A stretch of 46,157 nucleotides of DNA from Anaerolineales bacterium (GCA_020634935.1 JACKAT010000047.1:1-46157), one strand, 5' to 3'. Shown: positions 25,984 to 36,050, counted from the first letter of the stretch. Program-made: numbers and translations. Notes: generated by a model not told the origin, from the letters alone.

Positions 25984-26022
25984 TAATAGCCCTTAATTTG
26001 TCCAAAAAACCCGAATCAAAAT

Positions 26023-26050
26023 TTGCACTCTTGCCGATAGTTTGTATACT
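26023..26050 (+). promoter_or_regulatory. Promoter TTGCAC-16-TATACT
   Basis: TTGCAC at 26023-26028 and TATACT at 26045-26050, 16 bases apart, directly after the MITE. It would drive the structured transcript that ends at 26235, and with readthrough the sulfate-assimilation genes. Confidence 0.6.
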
Positions 26051-26056
26051 AGTCCC

Positions 26057-26235
26057 TATGTTAAACTTAATGGTCAATAAGTCTAACAAAATAAGCCCCG
26101 CCCACAACAACTGTGTCTGTATGTGTTGTTGTCTCTGTTTGCCTGTACCTGGGTGGGGTGCGCGGTTGTAATCTAACTGCCGTTAAAGTATACGCAAAGC
26201 CTGCCGAGATAAATAATAACCGGCAGGCTTTTTTG
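26057..26235 (+). ncRNA. Candidate structured leader or small RNA (~180 nt) upstream of the sulfate-assimilation genes
   Basis: A compact transcript bounded by a promoter and a terminator. CCCCGCCCA (26096-26104) pairs with TGGGTGGGG (26150-26158, one G-U), enclosing a second helix ACAACA/TGTTGT (26104-26109 with 26124-26129). A third hairpin, GCGGTT with AACTGC (about 26162-26180), precedes the terminator. The segment ACGCAAAGCCTGCCGAG is shared with the sulfurtransferase leader (ACGCAA, CCA, then AAGCCTGTCGAG). It may be an attenuating leader of the cysH operon or an independent small RNA. No known class was recognised. Confidence 0.45.
26196..26234 (+). terminator. Intrinsic terminator ending the 26.1-kb RNA
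   Basis: AAAGCCTGCCG (26196-26206) with CGGCAGGCTTT (26221-26231), 14-base loop, T run. It lies 440 bases upstream of the cysH start. Confidence 0.88.
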
Positions 26236-26334
26236 TTACATTCATCAGAAGTAAGGAATAGGAAGTAGGGCATAGGCTCTACGCCTTACTCCCAAATCAT
26301 CAAAGTTGAGAGATATGAATTCAAAAACCCAGCT

Positions 26335-26640
26335 CAAAGGTGCGGCCGACGCACCGGTCTTGTATTGTAACTGTACCAGGCGAGTCTACTAGTCTCGCTG
26401 AAACAGTTGGGGTACGACGAAGTTAATCAACTGCATCAGAAAAGCCTACACCGGTAGAGATTAGTAGTCTCGCGTTTTCAAGCAGGCCTCTGCGGCTGGC
26501 GCTCTGGAAATCCGTTCTACTTGTAATCACCCAGGAAAATGGGTGCTACAAGAGAAGACAGACGCTCAAACCGCCGTTGGGTAGATAATCGCTTATGAAA
26601 CGACAGAGCGCTGGTCGACGCGGACCGTGTGTAGGTTTTT
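26335..26640 (+). ncRNA. Candidate large structured RNA immediately upstream of cysH
   Basis: About 300 non-coding bases rich in mutually compatible helices: GGTGCG/CGCACC (26339-26344 with 26350-26355), GCGAG/CTCGC (26380-26384 with 26394-26398), CAGTTG/CAACTG (26404-26409 with 26428-26433) with the competing AACTG/CAGTT, GTACC/GGTAC (26373-26377 with 26411-26415), and an 8-bp long-range helix GCGCTCTG/CAGAGCGC (26499-26506 with 26604-26611). The long-range helix encloses a 12-bp hairpin CTTGTA..CACCCA-GGAAAA-TGGGTG.TACAAG (26520-26552). It contains no good open frame and ends 37 bases before cysH. I could not assign it to a known family (tmRNA, RNase P, SRP, cobalamin and GEMM motifs are absent). 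It could be a riboswitch-like leader, a ribozyme or a mobile-element RNA. Confidence 0.55.
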
Positions 26641-26676
26641 TATTGCCAAAAAATATTAACTAAGGGGTACAAGAAA

Positions 26677-27429
26677 ATGATTGCAACGGAAGAATTGGTA
26701 ATGCCTCAGGAGCAACTCGAATTTTGCACTGGCTCCCCGTTCACGGCTCAATATGACTTCACCCAAATCAATACCCATTTCGAGACCCGTTCGTTGGACG
26801 ATTTGCTGGAGTGGGCGCTCGCTACGTTTGGTCAAAAGGTCTCTCAAGTCACCAGTTTCGGCCCAACCGGCATGGTCATTCTCGATCGCCTGGCCAAAAT
26901 AGCGCCCGGTATGCGCATTATTACCCTGGATACCCACTTTCTCTTTGAGGAAACCTACGCCTTGATGGAACAGGTGCAGCAGCGCTACCCGATTGAATTA
27001 GACATTCGCCGCTCCCACTTGACGCCGGAAGCGCAAGCGGCGGCTTATGGCCCGGCCTTGTGGCAATCGACGCCCGATCACTGCTGCCACTTACGCAAAG
27101 TCGTGCCTTTAGGCGAAGCAATGAGCGAACTCGATGCCTGGATCACCGGGCTGCGCCGCGATCAATCGCCCACCCGGACGCATATGCCGCTGATAACCTG
27201 GGATAATAAATATGATCTGGTCAAGCTCAATCCGCTGGCCGGCTGGACTCGCGGCCAGGTGTGGAGTTACATTTTGGAACACAATGTTCCCTACAATCCC
27301 CTGCACGATCAGGGTTTTGCCAGCATCGGCTGCACCCACTGCACCCACCCCACCACCAACGCCGCCGATGAACGGTCCGGCCGCTGGCAAGGGCGGACCA
27401 AGACTGAGTGCGGCATCCATCTGGCCTAA
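26677..27429 (+). CDS. cysH: Phosphoadenylyl/adenylyl-sulfate reductase (iron-sulfur type)
   Basis: Reduces activated sulfate (APS or PAPS) to sulfite, the first committed reduction in sulfate assimilation. The 250 residues carry the nucleotide-binding start SFGPTGMVILD (here without the usual SGGKDS-like string), the TLDTHFLFEETY strand, and LITWDNKYDLVKLNPLAGWT. The cysteine pairs C136-C137 and C219-x2-C222 bind a [4Fe-4S] cluster, which points to the APS-using type. The catalytic cysteine is C245 in the C-terminal ECGIHL. Start ATG 26677 follows AGGGG (26663-26667). It heads the siroheme and sulfite-reductase genes, downstream of two structured RNA candidates and a promoter, so control at the RNA level is plausible. 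Soluble, thioredoxin-dependent. Confidence 0.95.
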   Translation: MIATEELVMPQEQLEFCTGSPFTAQYDFTQINTHFETRSLDDLLEWALATFGQKVSQVTSFGPTGMVILDRLAKIAPGMRIITLDTHFLFEETYALMEQVQQRYPIELDIRRSHLTPEAQAAAYGPALWQSTPDHCCHLRKVVPLGEAMSELDAWITGLRRDQSPTRTHMPLITWDNKYDLVKLNPLAGWTRGQVWSYILEHNVPYNPLHDQGFASIGCTHCTHPTTNAADERSGRWQGRTKTECGIHLA

Positions 27430-27583
27430 AAAATTATAGGTAATCAGTCAGGTAACTGGCCTTACTTGTAAATCGACAAATTAATCAGGCAACCACAAAG
27501 CAAGCTTTGTTGCTCCGGCACGTGACCCGATTAATGTCTAAAGCCAAGTCGCTTGACCTATTCTGGAAGCGGAGTTTGTTCAA

Positions 27584-28255
27584 ATGAAAACATATCCTGT
27601 CAACCTCGTCTTAGATAATCGACTGGTGGTGCTGGTTGGGGCCAACCACGAGATTGCCCGCAAAATCAGCGGGCTGCTTGAGGTGGGAGCGCGGGTGCGC
27701 GTCATCGCGCCGCAGGCTCACCCCACCATCCGGCGCTACGCCGCCGAGGAACAGATCGAATGGCTGGCGCGGCGTTACAAACCCGGCGACTTGACCGGCG
27801 CGGCGCTGGTTATCGCCAACACCGGCGACCAAACCGTCCACGATCAAATTTGGGTCGAAGGCCAGACCAACGGCCAATTGGTCAATATAATGGACGTCAT
27901 TCCTCAGTGTAACTTCCACGCGGCGTCGGTGGTGCGCCAGGGGCAGCTAACCATTGCCATCGGTACAGGCGGGGCGGCTCCGGCTTTGGCGGCCACGCTG
28001 CGCAAACGGTTCGAGAAAGGCTTCGGCCCGGAGTACGCCGAATTTTTGGAATACGCCCAGGCGCTCCGCCCCATCGTGGCCGAGCGCATCCCCAGCCTGA
28101 AACGCCGCGCCGAATTTTGGTACGATCTGGTGGAGAGCAACGCCGTCACTTTGCTGCGCAACGGCGAGCACGCCTTATTTGAAGCCAAAGTCCATATGCT
28201 GCTTTCGCTGTATGAGCAAGAAGCGGTTGAGGTCTATAGTTCAAAGGAGAGTTAA
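27584..28255 (+). CDS. Precorrin-2 dehydrogenase (siroheme synthase, SirC/Met8/CysG-N type)
   Basis: Oxidises precorrin-2 to sirohydrochlorin and may insert iron, giving siroheme for the sulfite reductase encoded next. The 223 residues begin MKTYPVNLVLDNRLVVLVGAN; the GAN-containing NAD-binding turn and GARVRVIAP form the Rossmann fold. TIAIGTGGAAPALAATLRKRFE is the conserved dimerisation/active-site segment of this family, followed by the small C-terminal helical domain. There is no SUMT methylase domain, so it is the short form. The ATG at 27584 follows GGAG, and its TAA directly precedes the ATG of the reductase gene. The 155-base gap after cysH contains a fragment of the AAAGC/GCTTT palindrome repeat (27494-27507). 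Confidence 0.93.
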   Translation: MKTYPVNLVLDNRLVVLVGANHEIARKISGLLEVGARVRVIAPQAHPTIRRYAAEEQIEWLARRYKPGDLTGAALVIANTGDQTVHDQIWVEGQTNGQLVNIMDVIPQCNFHAASVVRQGQLTIAIGTGGAAPALAATLRKRFEKGFGPEYAEFLEYAQALRPIVAERIPSLKRRAEFWYDLVESNAVTLLRNGEHALFEAKVHMLLSLYEQEAVEVYSSKES

Positions 28256-30592
<2,337 letters not shown>

Positions 30593-30603
30593 AGGAGATG
30601 ATA

Positions 30604-31188
30604 ATGAATATTGAACGATTTTGCGTAAAGTTCTTGGCTCGACCGGGGACTACTCTCGATGACGCGGTCTTCATTGAAGTGTTTCACGAGTGGATTCGCC
30701 GCCATACCTTGCCCGGTATTCTGCTCGATGTGGCCGATTATCGCCACGTGCCGGACGGGCCGGGCATCATGCTCATTACCCACGAAATCAATTTTGCGAT
30801 GGATTACAGTGAAGGGGGCTTTGGCCTGCTGGCTCAGCGAAAGTTAGGCCAGGGAACAACTCAACAGGAACGTATCCTTGAACTGGTTCGCGCCACGGTA
30901 ACGTTTGGGGCGCTGCTGGAGGCCGATCCACGGGTTGCCGGTCAGCTCAGTTTAGAGGGCGGCGCGTTCCAGTTCTTATCAAACGACCGGCTGGCGTTAC
31001 CCAATACCGCCGACGGTTTTGCGGCCATTCGGCCCGATTTGGAGGCGACTGCGGCGGTGATTTATCCGGGGCAAGCTGTCTCGGTCGCCCGGCTCGACAA
31101 CGATCCCCGTGACCGCCTGACGCTTGTGGTGCAGGCGGGAACCGTTGATATGCAAACGGTGGCTGGGGCGGTCGGCGCGCTGGTGTGA
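30604..31188 (+). CDS. Unknown protein of the sulfite-reductase operon (194 aa)
   Basis: Starts at the ATG at 30604, with AAGGAG six bases upstream; an earlier ATG at 30598 overlaps the ribosome site and is unlikely. The N-terminus reads MNIERFCVKFLARPGTTLDD, followed by IEVFHEWIRRHTLPGILLDV, a DYRHVPDGPGIMLITHEINF segment, and a C-terminal half with strands (AVSVARLDNDPRDRLTLVVQ). No cysteine cluster or membrane helix. I do not recognise a named family. Its position 11 bases after the sulfite reductase, in the same direction, implies a supporting role, perhaps assembly, electron transfer or regulation. The FEVFHEWIRR-like motif and a conserved-looking histidine pair (VFHEW, ITHEI) are the features to search with. 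Confidence 0.85.
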   Translation: MNIERFCVKFLARPGTTLDDAVFIEVFHEWIRRHTLPGILLDVADYRHVPDGPGIMLITHEINFAMDYSEGGFGLLAQRKLGQGTTQQERILELVRATVTFGALLEADPRVAGQLSLEGGAFQFLSNDRLALPNTADGFAAIRPDLEATAAVIYPGQAVSVARLDNDPRDRLTLVVQAGTVDMQTVAGAVGALV

Positions 31189-31275
31189 GCAGGGGGTAGC
31201 AGGGGGCATCCAATAATGAATGATGAGGGATGAATGATGAATTTGCTGCCACCATCCCTCTCATTCGAACTATTT

Positions 31276-31340
31276 TAGTTCGTAGTAATGGCTTTAGCCA
31301 TGGTCTTGGGTAGTACCGCTAAAGCGGTTACTACGAACTA
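31276..31340. repeat. Inverted repeat, GTTCGTAGTAA/CTTTAGC family, copy 1
   Basis: TAGTTCGTAGTAA (31276-31288) pairs with TTACTACGAACTA (31328-31340). Inside, GGCTTTAGCC and CCGCTAAAGCGG are nested palindromes. A diverged copy is at 44657-44708. Confidence 0.8.
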
Positions 31341-31374
31341 TGTTGTTGATGCTGCGAAATTGCGTCACCCGTTT

Positions 31375-31403
31375 TTGGTTGTAGCTTCACAACGGTATAC
31401 AAT
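31375..31403 (+). promoter_or_regulatory. Promoter TTGGTT-17-TACAAT of the DUF4202 gene
   Basis: TTGGTT (31375-31380) and TACAAT (31398-31403) with a 17-base spacer, 35 bases before the ATG at 31439. It suggests this gene can be transcribed separately from the operon. Confidence 0.6.
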
Positions 31404-31438
31404 ACGAACAATCTCAATGATTTTGATAAGCAGCAACC

Positions 31439-32023
31439 ATGTCTGACAAATTTAACCAAGCCATCGAAAAAATAGACGCGGCTAATGCTAACGACCCGAA
31501 CTTGATGGATGACGGCGGGCAGATGCGGCCGTTGGAATTGGTTCACGCCGAACGCCGCACCGAGTGGATTTACAAGCTGGCCGGCGCTGAGGCTTCGGAA
31601 GAGCTGCTGCTGGCTGCTCGAGGCCAGCATATCCGGCGCTGGGAGATTCCCCGTGACGCTTATCCCCGCGATCGGGCCGGCTACCTAAAGTGGCGTAACG
31701 ACCTCAAGATATTCCACGCCGAGAAAACGACCGATATAATGAAAGCAGCAGGCTACAGCGACGAGGCGGCCGACCGGGTAACGAGTTTGATTTTGAAAAA
31801 ACGGTTGAAATTAGATTCCGAAGTACAAGCGCTTGAAGACTCGTTGTGTCTGGTTTTTCTGGAAACGCAGTTTTCGGAGTTCGCCAAGAAAGAGGCGGAT
31901 AAGATTACCGATATTCTGCGTAAAACCTGGCGCAAGATGTCGCCTGAGGGGCAGCAGTTCGCGCTGCAACTGCCGATGCGGGAGGACGATCGAAAAGTCG
32001 TTGAGGCAGCGTTGGCGGGGTAG
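31439..32023 (+). CDS. DUF4202-family protein
   Basis: A 194-residue soluble helical protein recognised from its pattern: an early IDAANANDPN segment, ELVHAERRTEWIYKL, ARGQHIRRWEIPRDAYPRDR, LKWRNDLKIFHAEKT and a CLVFLETQFSEFAKKE helix. The conserved histidines (HAER, GQHIRRW, FHAEK) resemble a metal-dependent phosphohydrolase-like (HD-type) arrangement, but no activity is established. Members are often found beside nitrogen or sulfur assimilation genes, which fits its place after the sulfite reductase cluster. There is no clear Shine-Dalgarno site before the ATG. It has its own promoter (31375-31403) and a terminator (32159-32190). Confidence 0.88.
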   Translation: MSDKFNQAIEKIDAANANDPNLMDDGGQMRPLELVHAERRTEWIYKLAGAEASEELLLAARGQHIRRWEIPRDAYPRDRAGYLKWRNDLKIFHAEKTTDIMKAAGYSDEAADRVTSLILKKRLKLDSEVQALEDSLCLVFLETQFSEFAKKEADKITDILRKTWRKMSPEGQQFALQLPMREDDRKVVEAALAG

Positions 32024-32158
32024 TAGGGGAGTGGGGTAGATGGTGGGGTAGTTAGAGGGGCCGTTCGTGATGGCCTCGGCGAATAAAAGCGAAAGGAAAC
32101 TCCCCTTCTAACCTTTTTCAAATTTGGCTGAATCACATATAATCTGAACTCGCTATTG

Positions 32159-32190
32159 CGGACTGGTTGATTTGAGACCAGTCCGTTTTG
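32159..32190 (+). terminator. Intrinsic terminator after the DUF4202 gene
   Basis: CGGACTGGT (32159-32167) pairs with ACCAGTCCG (32177-32185), followed by TTTTGTTT. A TATAAT at 32138-32143 just upstream is probably fortuitous. Confidence 0.85.
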
Positions 32191-32201
32191 TTTGATTAAG
32201 A

Positions 32202-32333
32202 TATGAGTTGCGCCGTTCAAAAGGTGACAGTCACTTGGGTGTACTAAATCGACCTGTTTGAGCTAAATGAACGTGTATTTTCGGCAAAAAGTGACGGTCA
32301 CCTTTTCGTTATACCCAACTACGTAAGTCCTAT
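32202..32333. repeat. ~132-bp palindromic element (MITE-like), copy 2
   Basis: Runs from ATATGAGTTGCGCCGTTC through AAGGTGACAGTCACTT and AAGTGACGGTCACCTT to ACTACGTAAGTCCTA. Its reverse complement is found, with scattered changes, at 41911-42045. One end carries the word AGGACTTACG. Confidence 0.85.
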
Positions 32334-32375
32334 AAGAGCCGAAATGGGAGTTACAACTCAATAGTTCGGGGTGTT

Positions 32376-32401
32376 GTAGGGCAATCTTAAGTTTGTCCTA
32401 C
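32376..32401. repeat. Degenerate copy of the TTAAG-centred palindrome
   Basis: GTAGGGCAATCTTAAG followed by TTTGTCCTAC, a near-palindrome of 26 bases, matching the inner part of the 44-bp palindrome at 17621-17664. Confidence 0.7.
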
Positions 32402-32469
32402 AAAAGCGCTGGTCTTTTGAGTAGATACAGATGTGACAACTAAATCCGGTTGGTATAAAATCTGAAACT

Positions 32470-33873
32470 ATGCGTATTTTAATCGTCAACTACGAATTTC
32501 CGCCTATCGGGGCCGGAGGGTCCAAAGCCAGCCAGAAAATTGCGGCCAGTCTGGTCGAGATGGGCCATGCGGTACGGGTAGTAACCAGTCGGCCCACACA
32601 GTTATATTCGCAGTTGGGCAATTTGTGCGTGTTGTCCGGGCTGGGGTTTTGGGTTTATTTGGCCTATGCTAAATTTGCCTTTAACGAAGACCTTAGCAAT
32701 CACGGCTTTACCCTGTTGGGTACGCTGCTGCTGCTAACCGGCTTCATTCTACGCAACACCGGCCTGACCTGGGAACTGCTCAATCCCATCCGGGGCTTAA
32801 AACCCGTGGAATTTATTGACGGCGTGGAAGTGCATCGTATTCCGGTGCTGCGCCAGAAGCAGGAGTACTGCTCCACATTTGAGATGGGGACGTTTGTCCT
32901 CAGTGCGCTTTGGTACAGCCTATTTCATACTCGTGAATTCAAACCGGATATCGTCCATATCTTTTTTGGTATTCCCGACGGACCCATTGGCTGGGCGCTC
33001 AAACGGCTGTACGGCCTGCCTTATCTGATCTCATTGCGAGGGGCTGATGTGCCGTCTGATGAAGTAAAACGGTTTGCTAAACATTACAAAATCCTGCGGC
33101 CGCTGGTGCGCTGGTTGTGGCACGACGCCGATGCCGTGGTGGCCGTCTCGAACGGGCTGCGTGAGTTCGCCTTTCAAACCACGCCTGATCTCCCCATTGA
33201 AGTGATCCCCAACGCCATCGAGCTATCGGTGTTTACGCCGCCGCTGCATCGCAAGAGCGAGGGACCGGTACGGCTGCTATTTGTGGGGCGGTTCAACAAT
33301 TTCAAGAATGTGGAAATGTTGGTTGAAACGGCTTGCTTACTGGACAAGAAAGGCGTAAACAACTTTGAACTGTATTTGGTGGGGGATGGCGAGCGCCGCC
33401 CCAGAGTTGAGCGGGCGGCGGCTGAAAACGGGCTGACCAAACGCGTTCATCTGTTAGGGTGGCTTGATCGAACTGAACTGGTGGAACAGTATCGCCAGGC
33501 CGATATCTTTGTAACGGCGACGACCTGGGAGGGGATGCCCAACACGGTGTTGGAGAGCATGGCGTGCGGCTTGCCGGTCGTTTCAACTCGCGCCTCGGGG
33601 TTGGAAGAGCTGGTTCGAGAAGGGATCAACGGTTATTTGGTCGATATCAATGATGTTAATGCGCTGGCCGATCGGCTGGCTAATCTCATCAATAATGGCT
33701 ACGAACGGCTGCGCATGAGCAAAGAAAGTCGAAAAATTGCCGAGCAGGAATTTGCCTGGGAATATATTGCCGAGCAATATGTTGAAATTTACAAGCGCAT
33801 CTTGAACAACCCCACTACGGTGAATTTTACGGAAAAGCTGCCCCACGAGTCGAGCATTCACAAGCAAGTTTAG
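32470..33873 (+). CDS. GT4-family glycosyltransferase with a membrane hairpin inserted near the N-terminus
   Basis: Retaining glycosyltransferase of the GT-B fold that moves a sugar from a nucleotide donor. The N-terminal acceptor domain starts MRILIVNYEFPPIGAGGSKA. The donor domain shows LLFVGRFNNFKNVEML, LVGDGERRP, HLLGWLDR and the E-x7-E motif EGMPNTVLE followed by ACGLPVVSTRASGLEE. Residues about 48-68 and 80-97 are two strongly hydrophobic segments placed inside the first Rossmann domain, so the 467-residue protein is longer than the usual 370-400 and is likely membrane-attached. TATAAA at 32454-32459 lies 10 bases before the ATG and there is no Shine-Dalgarno site, so the message may be leaderless. 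First of four adjacent envelope glycosyltransferase genes; only five bases separate it from the next. Confidence 0.95.
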   Translation: MRILIVNYEFPPIGAGGSKASQKIAASLVEMGHAVRVVTSRPTQLYSQLGNLCVLSGLGFWVYLAYAKFAFNEDLSNHGFTLLGTLLLLTGFILRNTGLTWELLNPIRGLKPVEFIDGVEVHRIPVLRQKQEYCSTFEMGTFVLSALWYSLFHTREFKPDIVHIFFGIPDGPIGWALKRLYGLPYLISLRGADVPSDEVKRFAKHYKILRPLVRWLWHDADAVVAVSNGLREFAFQTTPDLPIEVIPNAIELSVFTPPLHRKSEGPVRLLFVGRFNNFKNVEMLVETACLLDKKGVNNFELYLVGDGERRPRVERAAAENGLTKRVHLLGWLDRTELVEQYRQADIFVTATTWEGMPNTVLESMACGLPVVSTRASGLEELVREGINGYLVDINDVNALADRLANLINNGYERLRMSKESRKIAEQEFAWEYIAEQYVEIYKRILNNPTTVNFTEKLPHESSIHKQV

Positions 33874-33878
33874 AGACA

Positions 33879-36050
33879 ATGCAGCGACGAAAGATAGTTT
33901 TATTATTATTGATCCTGACCGGATTTGCTCTTCGTGTTCACTATCTAACTTCAACCCACCCCTTTTTTGATGAGTATATCACTGTCTTGGCGGCTCGGCA
34001 GGTGTTGCAACTGGGCTGGCCGATCTTGCCTTCAGGATTGTTTTATGAGCATGGGTTACTTGCCACTTATTTGATCGCCCCTTTTACCGCGCTCTACATT
34101 CACCAACCCACGGCCGAGTGGCAGCCTGGTCACTGGGGGCTGATGCTTTCTCGCTGGCCGAGTGTGCTGGTCAGCAGCTTGACGATCGGGTTGATTTATC
34201 GGGTGGGACATCAGGCTGTCGCCGGCAAGGCTCAGGCTGCCGGTAAGGCCGCTTTACTGGCGGCCGGTCTATTCGCCGTTAGTCCGGAAGGGATGGTTTG
34301 GGGCGGCCGCGCCCGGATGTATGCCCTGGCAACGCTGCTGGTAGTGCTGACGGTTTATTGGGCTTATCGGGGTACTAACTATCCCGCCCTGGCCCGATTT
34401 CGGTGGCTGGCTCTGGTCACGCTCTTGGTCGCTCTTCTGACGCAGTTGGGGGTATTGATGCTGATTCCGCCTTTAGTCGTTGCGATGGTGGTTAATGGAT
34501 TGGTTACGGCCCGCTCCGCGCCATCGGGGACGCGTCCCTGGTTTCGGCAAAAAACCGTTCTGCCGGAAGGCGTCGCTGTAGCGGCCATCATCATCTTGGC
34601 AATTTTCGTCAAGCGGCTGGGCCAGCCGATGGGTTTCGCGCCGCTCGACAACCCGGCGAGCCACAGCCTCTTAACCGAACTCGTTAATACGATCAGCTAT
34701 CAGACTGCTTTCTATTTCAACTGGGCTGAAACCGGGCAATTTTTCGCCCGCCAATTTGGCGTACCCCATCACCTGTGGTTAACACTCGCTACTATCATCG
34801 GAGCCGGTCTCGGCCTAATCCTGCTCATCACCAGCCACCGCAACAATCCAGCCGCACCGCCGAACCCAACCTCAATTCCTCATCCCAAACCCCGCACCCC
34901 CGTTCCTCATTCTCCATTCTCCATTCTCCATTCTCCATTCTGCACGACCTTCAACCTTTTTCTCTGGCTCACCTTTGGCCTGGTCATTGTTGAGATGGTC
35001 ACCTTGCTCGAACCGTTTCGCCGCAATCCCCGTTATCTGATTATGTACCTGCCGCTCTTCTATCTCATCGCCGCTTATGCTGTCTTCAACTTTCTTATCG
35101 TCCTTCAAAACATTGACTTTTCCAATCTACGTCCTACGTTCTACGCCCTACGCTCTCCCTATCAATTTTCTGCAACTATCATCCTTTTAGTTCTCTTCAC
35201 GCTGCTCAACCTCAGCGACCTCCGTCTGGCGCTTGTAACCCCTGAGCCAGCTTACGAAGAGGCGTTCGCCAAAGTTTACGCCGACTGGCAGCCGGGCGAT
35301 ATTCTGCTGACCATGAATACCCCGGCCGCCGGGTTGTATTTGGGACAAGCTGACGGCTTTACCATCCAAAATGACGCCGAGCAGTTTCTACTCAACGCCA
35401 CAACTGAACCGGTCGATCGCTGGTTGGGCGCGCCCTGGATTCACTCGGCCGCCGAGTTCAATGCGCTGCTCAATACTCACCCGCGCACCTGGTTTGTAAC
35501 CGACACGATTCGCCAGCCTGTTTATTTTCGCGGCGACTGGCAGGCTATCCTCAATACGCAAATGGACCCAATTTGGGCCGATGACAACGCTCTAGTTTAT
35601 CGAACCCGGTCTGGTCGCACGCCGCTGCCAACCCGCCCGGACACCCTCGTCAACGCCGATCTGAATCACAGCATCGAACTCGTGGGCTTTTCGCTCGCTT
35701 CGTCCCAGATCGAAACCGATGGCTCGAAGCTGGCCGTTACGCTTTTTTGGCAAACCCTGGCGCCCCTCGCTGCCGATTACACCACTTTTCTCCATCTGCG
35801 CACCAGCAGCGGCGTAACCGTGGCCCAGCGCGACAGCCAGCCCCTTGACGGAACCTACCCGACCAGCCAATGGCAGCCCCACGAAACCATCATCGATCCG
35901 CTGACTTTGGCGTTGCCGGAAGATTTGCCGGCCGGTTCCTACCAACTGTATACCGGCCTCTACCAACTGGATACTCTAGCGCGGCTGCCGGTCACCAATG
36001 ATACATCCGGTGAAAACGCCGTGTTATTAGGGGAGATTAAGCTGCCGTGA
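33879..36050 (+). CDS. GT-C (GT39-like) membrane glycosyltransferase with C-terminal beta domain, 1 of 3
   Basis: A 723-residue polytopic membrane protein of the lipid-linked-sugar GT-C superfamily. The first extracytoplasmic loop has the Asp-Glu catalytic pair (STHPFFDEYIT). Ten or more membrane helices follow to about residue 450. A soluble region with mixed alpha/beta content comes next (FAKVYADWQPGDILLTMNTP). Residues about 590-715 form a beta-sandwich (LVGFSLASSQIETDGSKLAV, then VTLFWQTLAP). That last domain recurs in the next two genes. A microsatellite-like tract at 34908-34942 and another at 35126-35155 add in-frame low-complexity loops (PHSPFSILHSPF). Start ATG 33879 has no clear Shine-Dalgarno; the 3' end overlaps the next gene by four bases (GTGA). 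Exact sugar and acceptor unknown. Confidence 0.92.
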   Translation: MQRRKIVLLLLILTGFALRVHYLTSTHPFFDEYITVLAARQVLQLGWPILPSGLFYEHGLLATYLIAPFTALYIHQPTAEWQPGHWGLMLSRWPSVLVSSLTIGLIYRVGHQAVAGKAQAAGKAALLAAGLFAVSPEGMVWGGRARMYALATLLVVLTVYWAYRGTNYPALARFRWLALVTLLVALLTQLGVLMLIPPLVVAMVVNGLVTARSAPSGTRPWFRQKTVLPEGVAVAAIIILAIFVKRLGQPMGFAPLDNPASHSLLTELVNTISYQTAFYFNWAETGQFFARQFGVPHHLWLTLATIIGAGLGLILLITSHRNNPAAPPNPTSIPHPKPRTPVPHSPFSILHSPFCTTFNLFLWLTFGLVIVEMVTLLEPFRRNPRYLIMYLPLFYLIAAYAVFNFLIVLQNIDFSNLRPTFYALRSPYQFSATIILLVLFTLLNLSDLRLALVTPEPAYEEAFAKVYADWQPGDILLTMNTPAAGLYLGQADGFTIQNDAEQFLLNATTEPVDRWLGAPWIHSAAEFNALLNTHPRTWFVTDTIRQPVYFRGDWQAILNTQMDPIWADDNALVYRTRSGRTPLPTRPDTLVNADLNHSIELVGFSLASSQIETDGSKLAVTLFWQTLAPLAADYTTFLHLRTSSGVTVAQRDSQPLDGTYPTSQWQPHETIIDPLTLALPEDLPAGSYQLYTGLYQLDTLARLPVTNDTSGENAVLLGEIKLP
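34908..34942. repeat. In-frame microsatellite-like tract (ATTCTCC words)
   Basis: Five back-to-back copies of CATTCTC/ATTCTCC (period 7) inside a coding sequence, giving the peptide PHSPFSILHSPF. Seven bases is not a multiple of three, so the frame survives only because the total length fits. Confidence 0.85.

Noticed and set aside
26150..26165. T-box-like string (GGGTGGGGTGCGCGG)
   Set aside because: The conserved T-box core (GGGTGG-ACCGCG) is not matched well, and no specifier stem or aminoacyl-related gene is present.
26191..26210. c-di-GMP (GEMM-I) riboswitch word ACGCAAAGCC
   Set aside because: Only this word matches; the GGCAAACC element and the tetraloop-receptor half are absent, and the word is part of the terminator stem.
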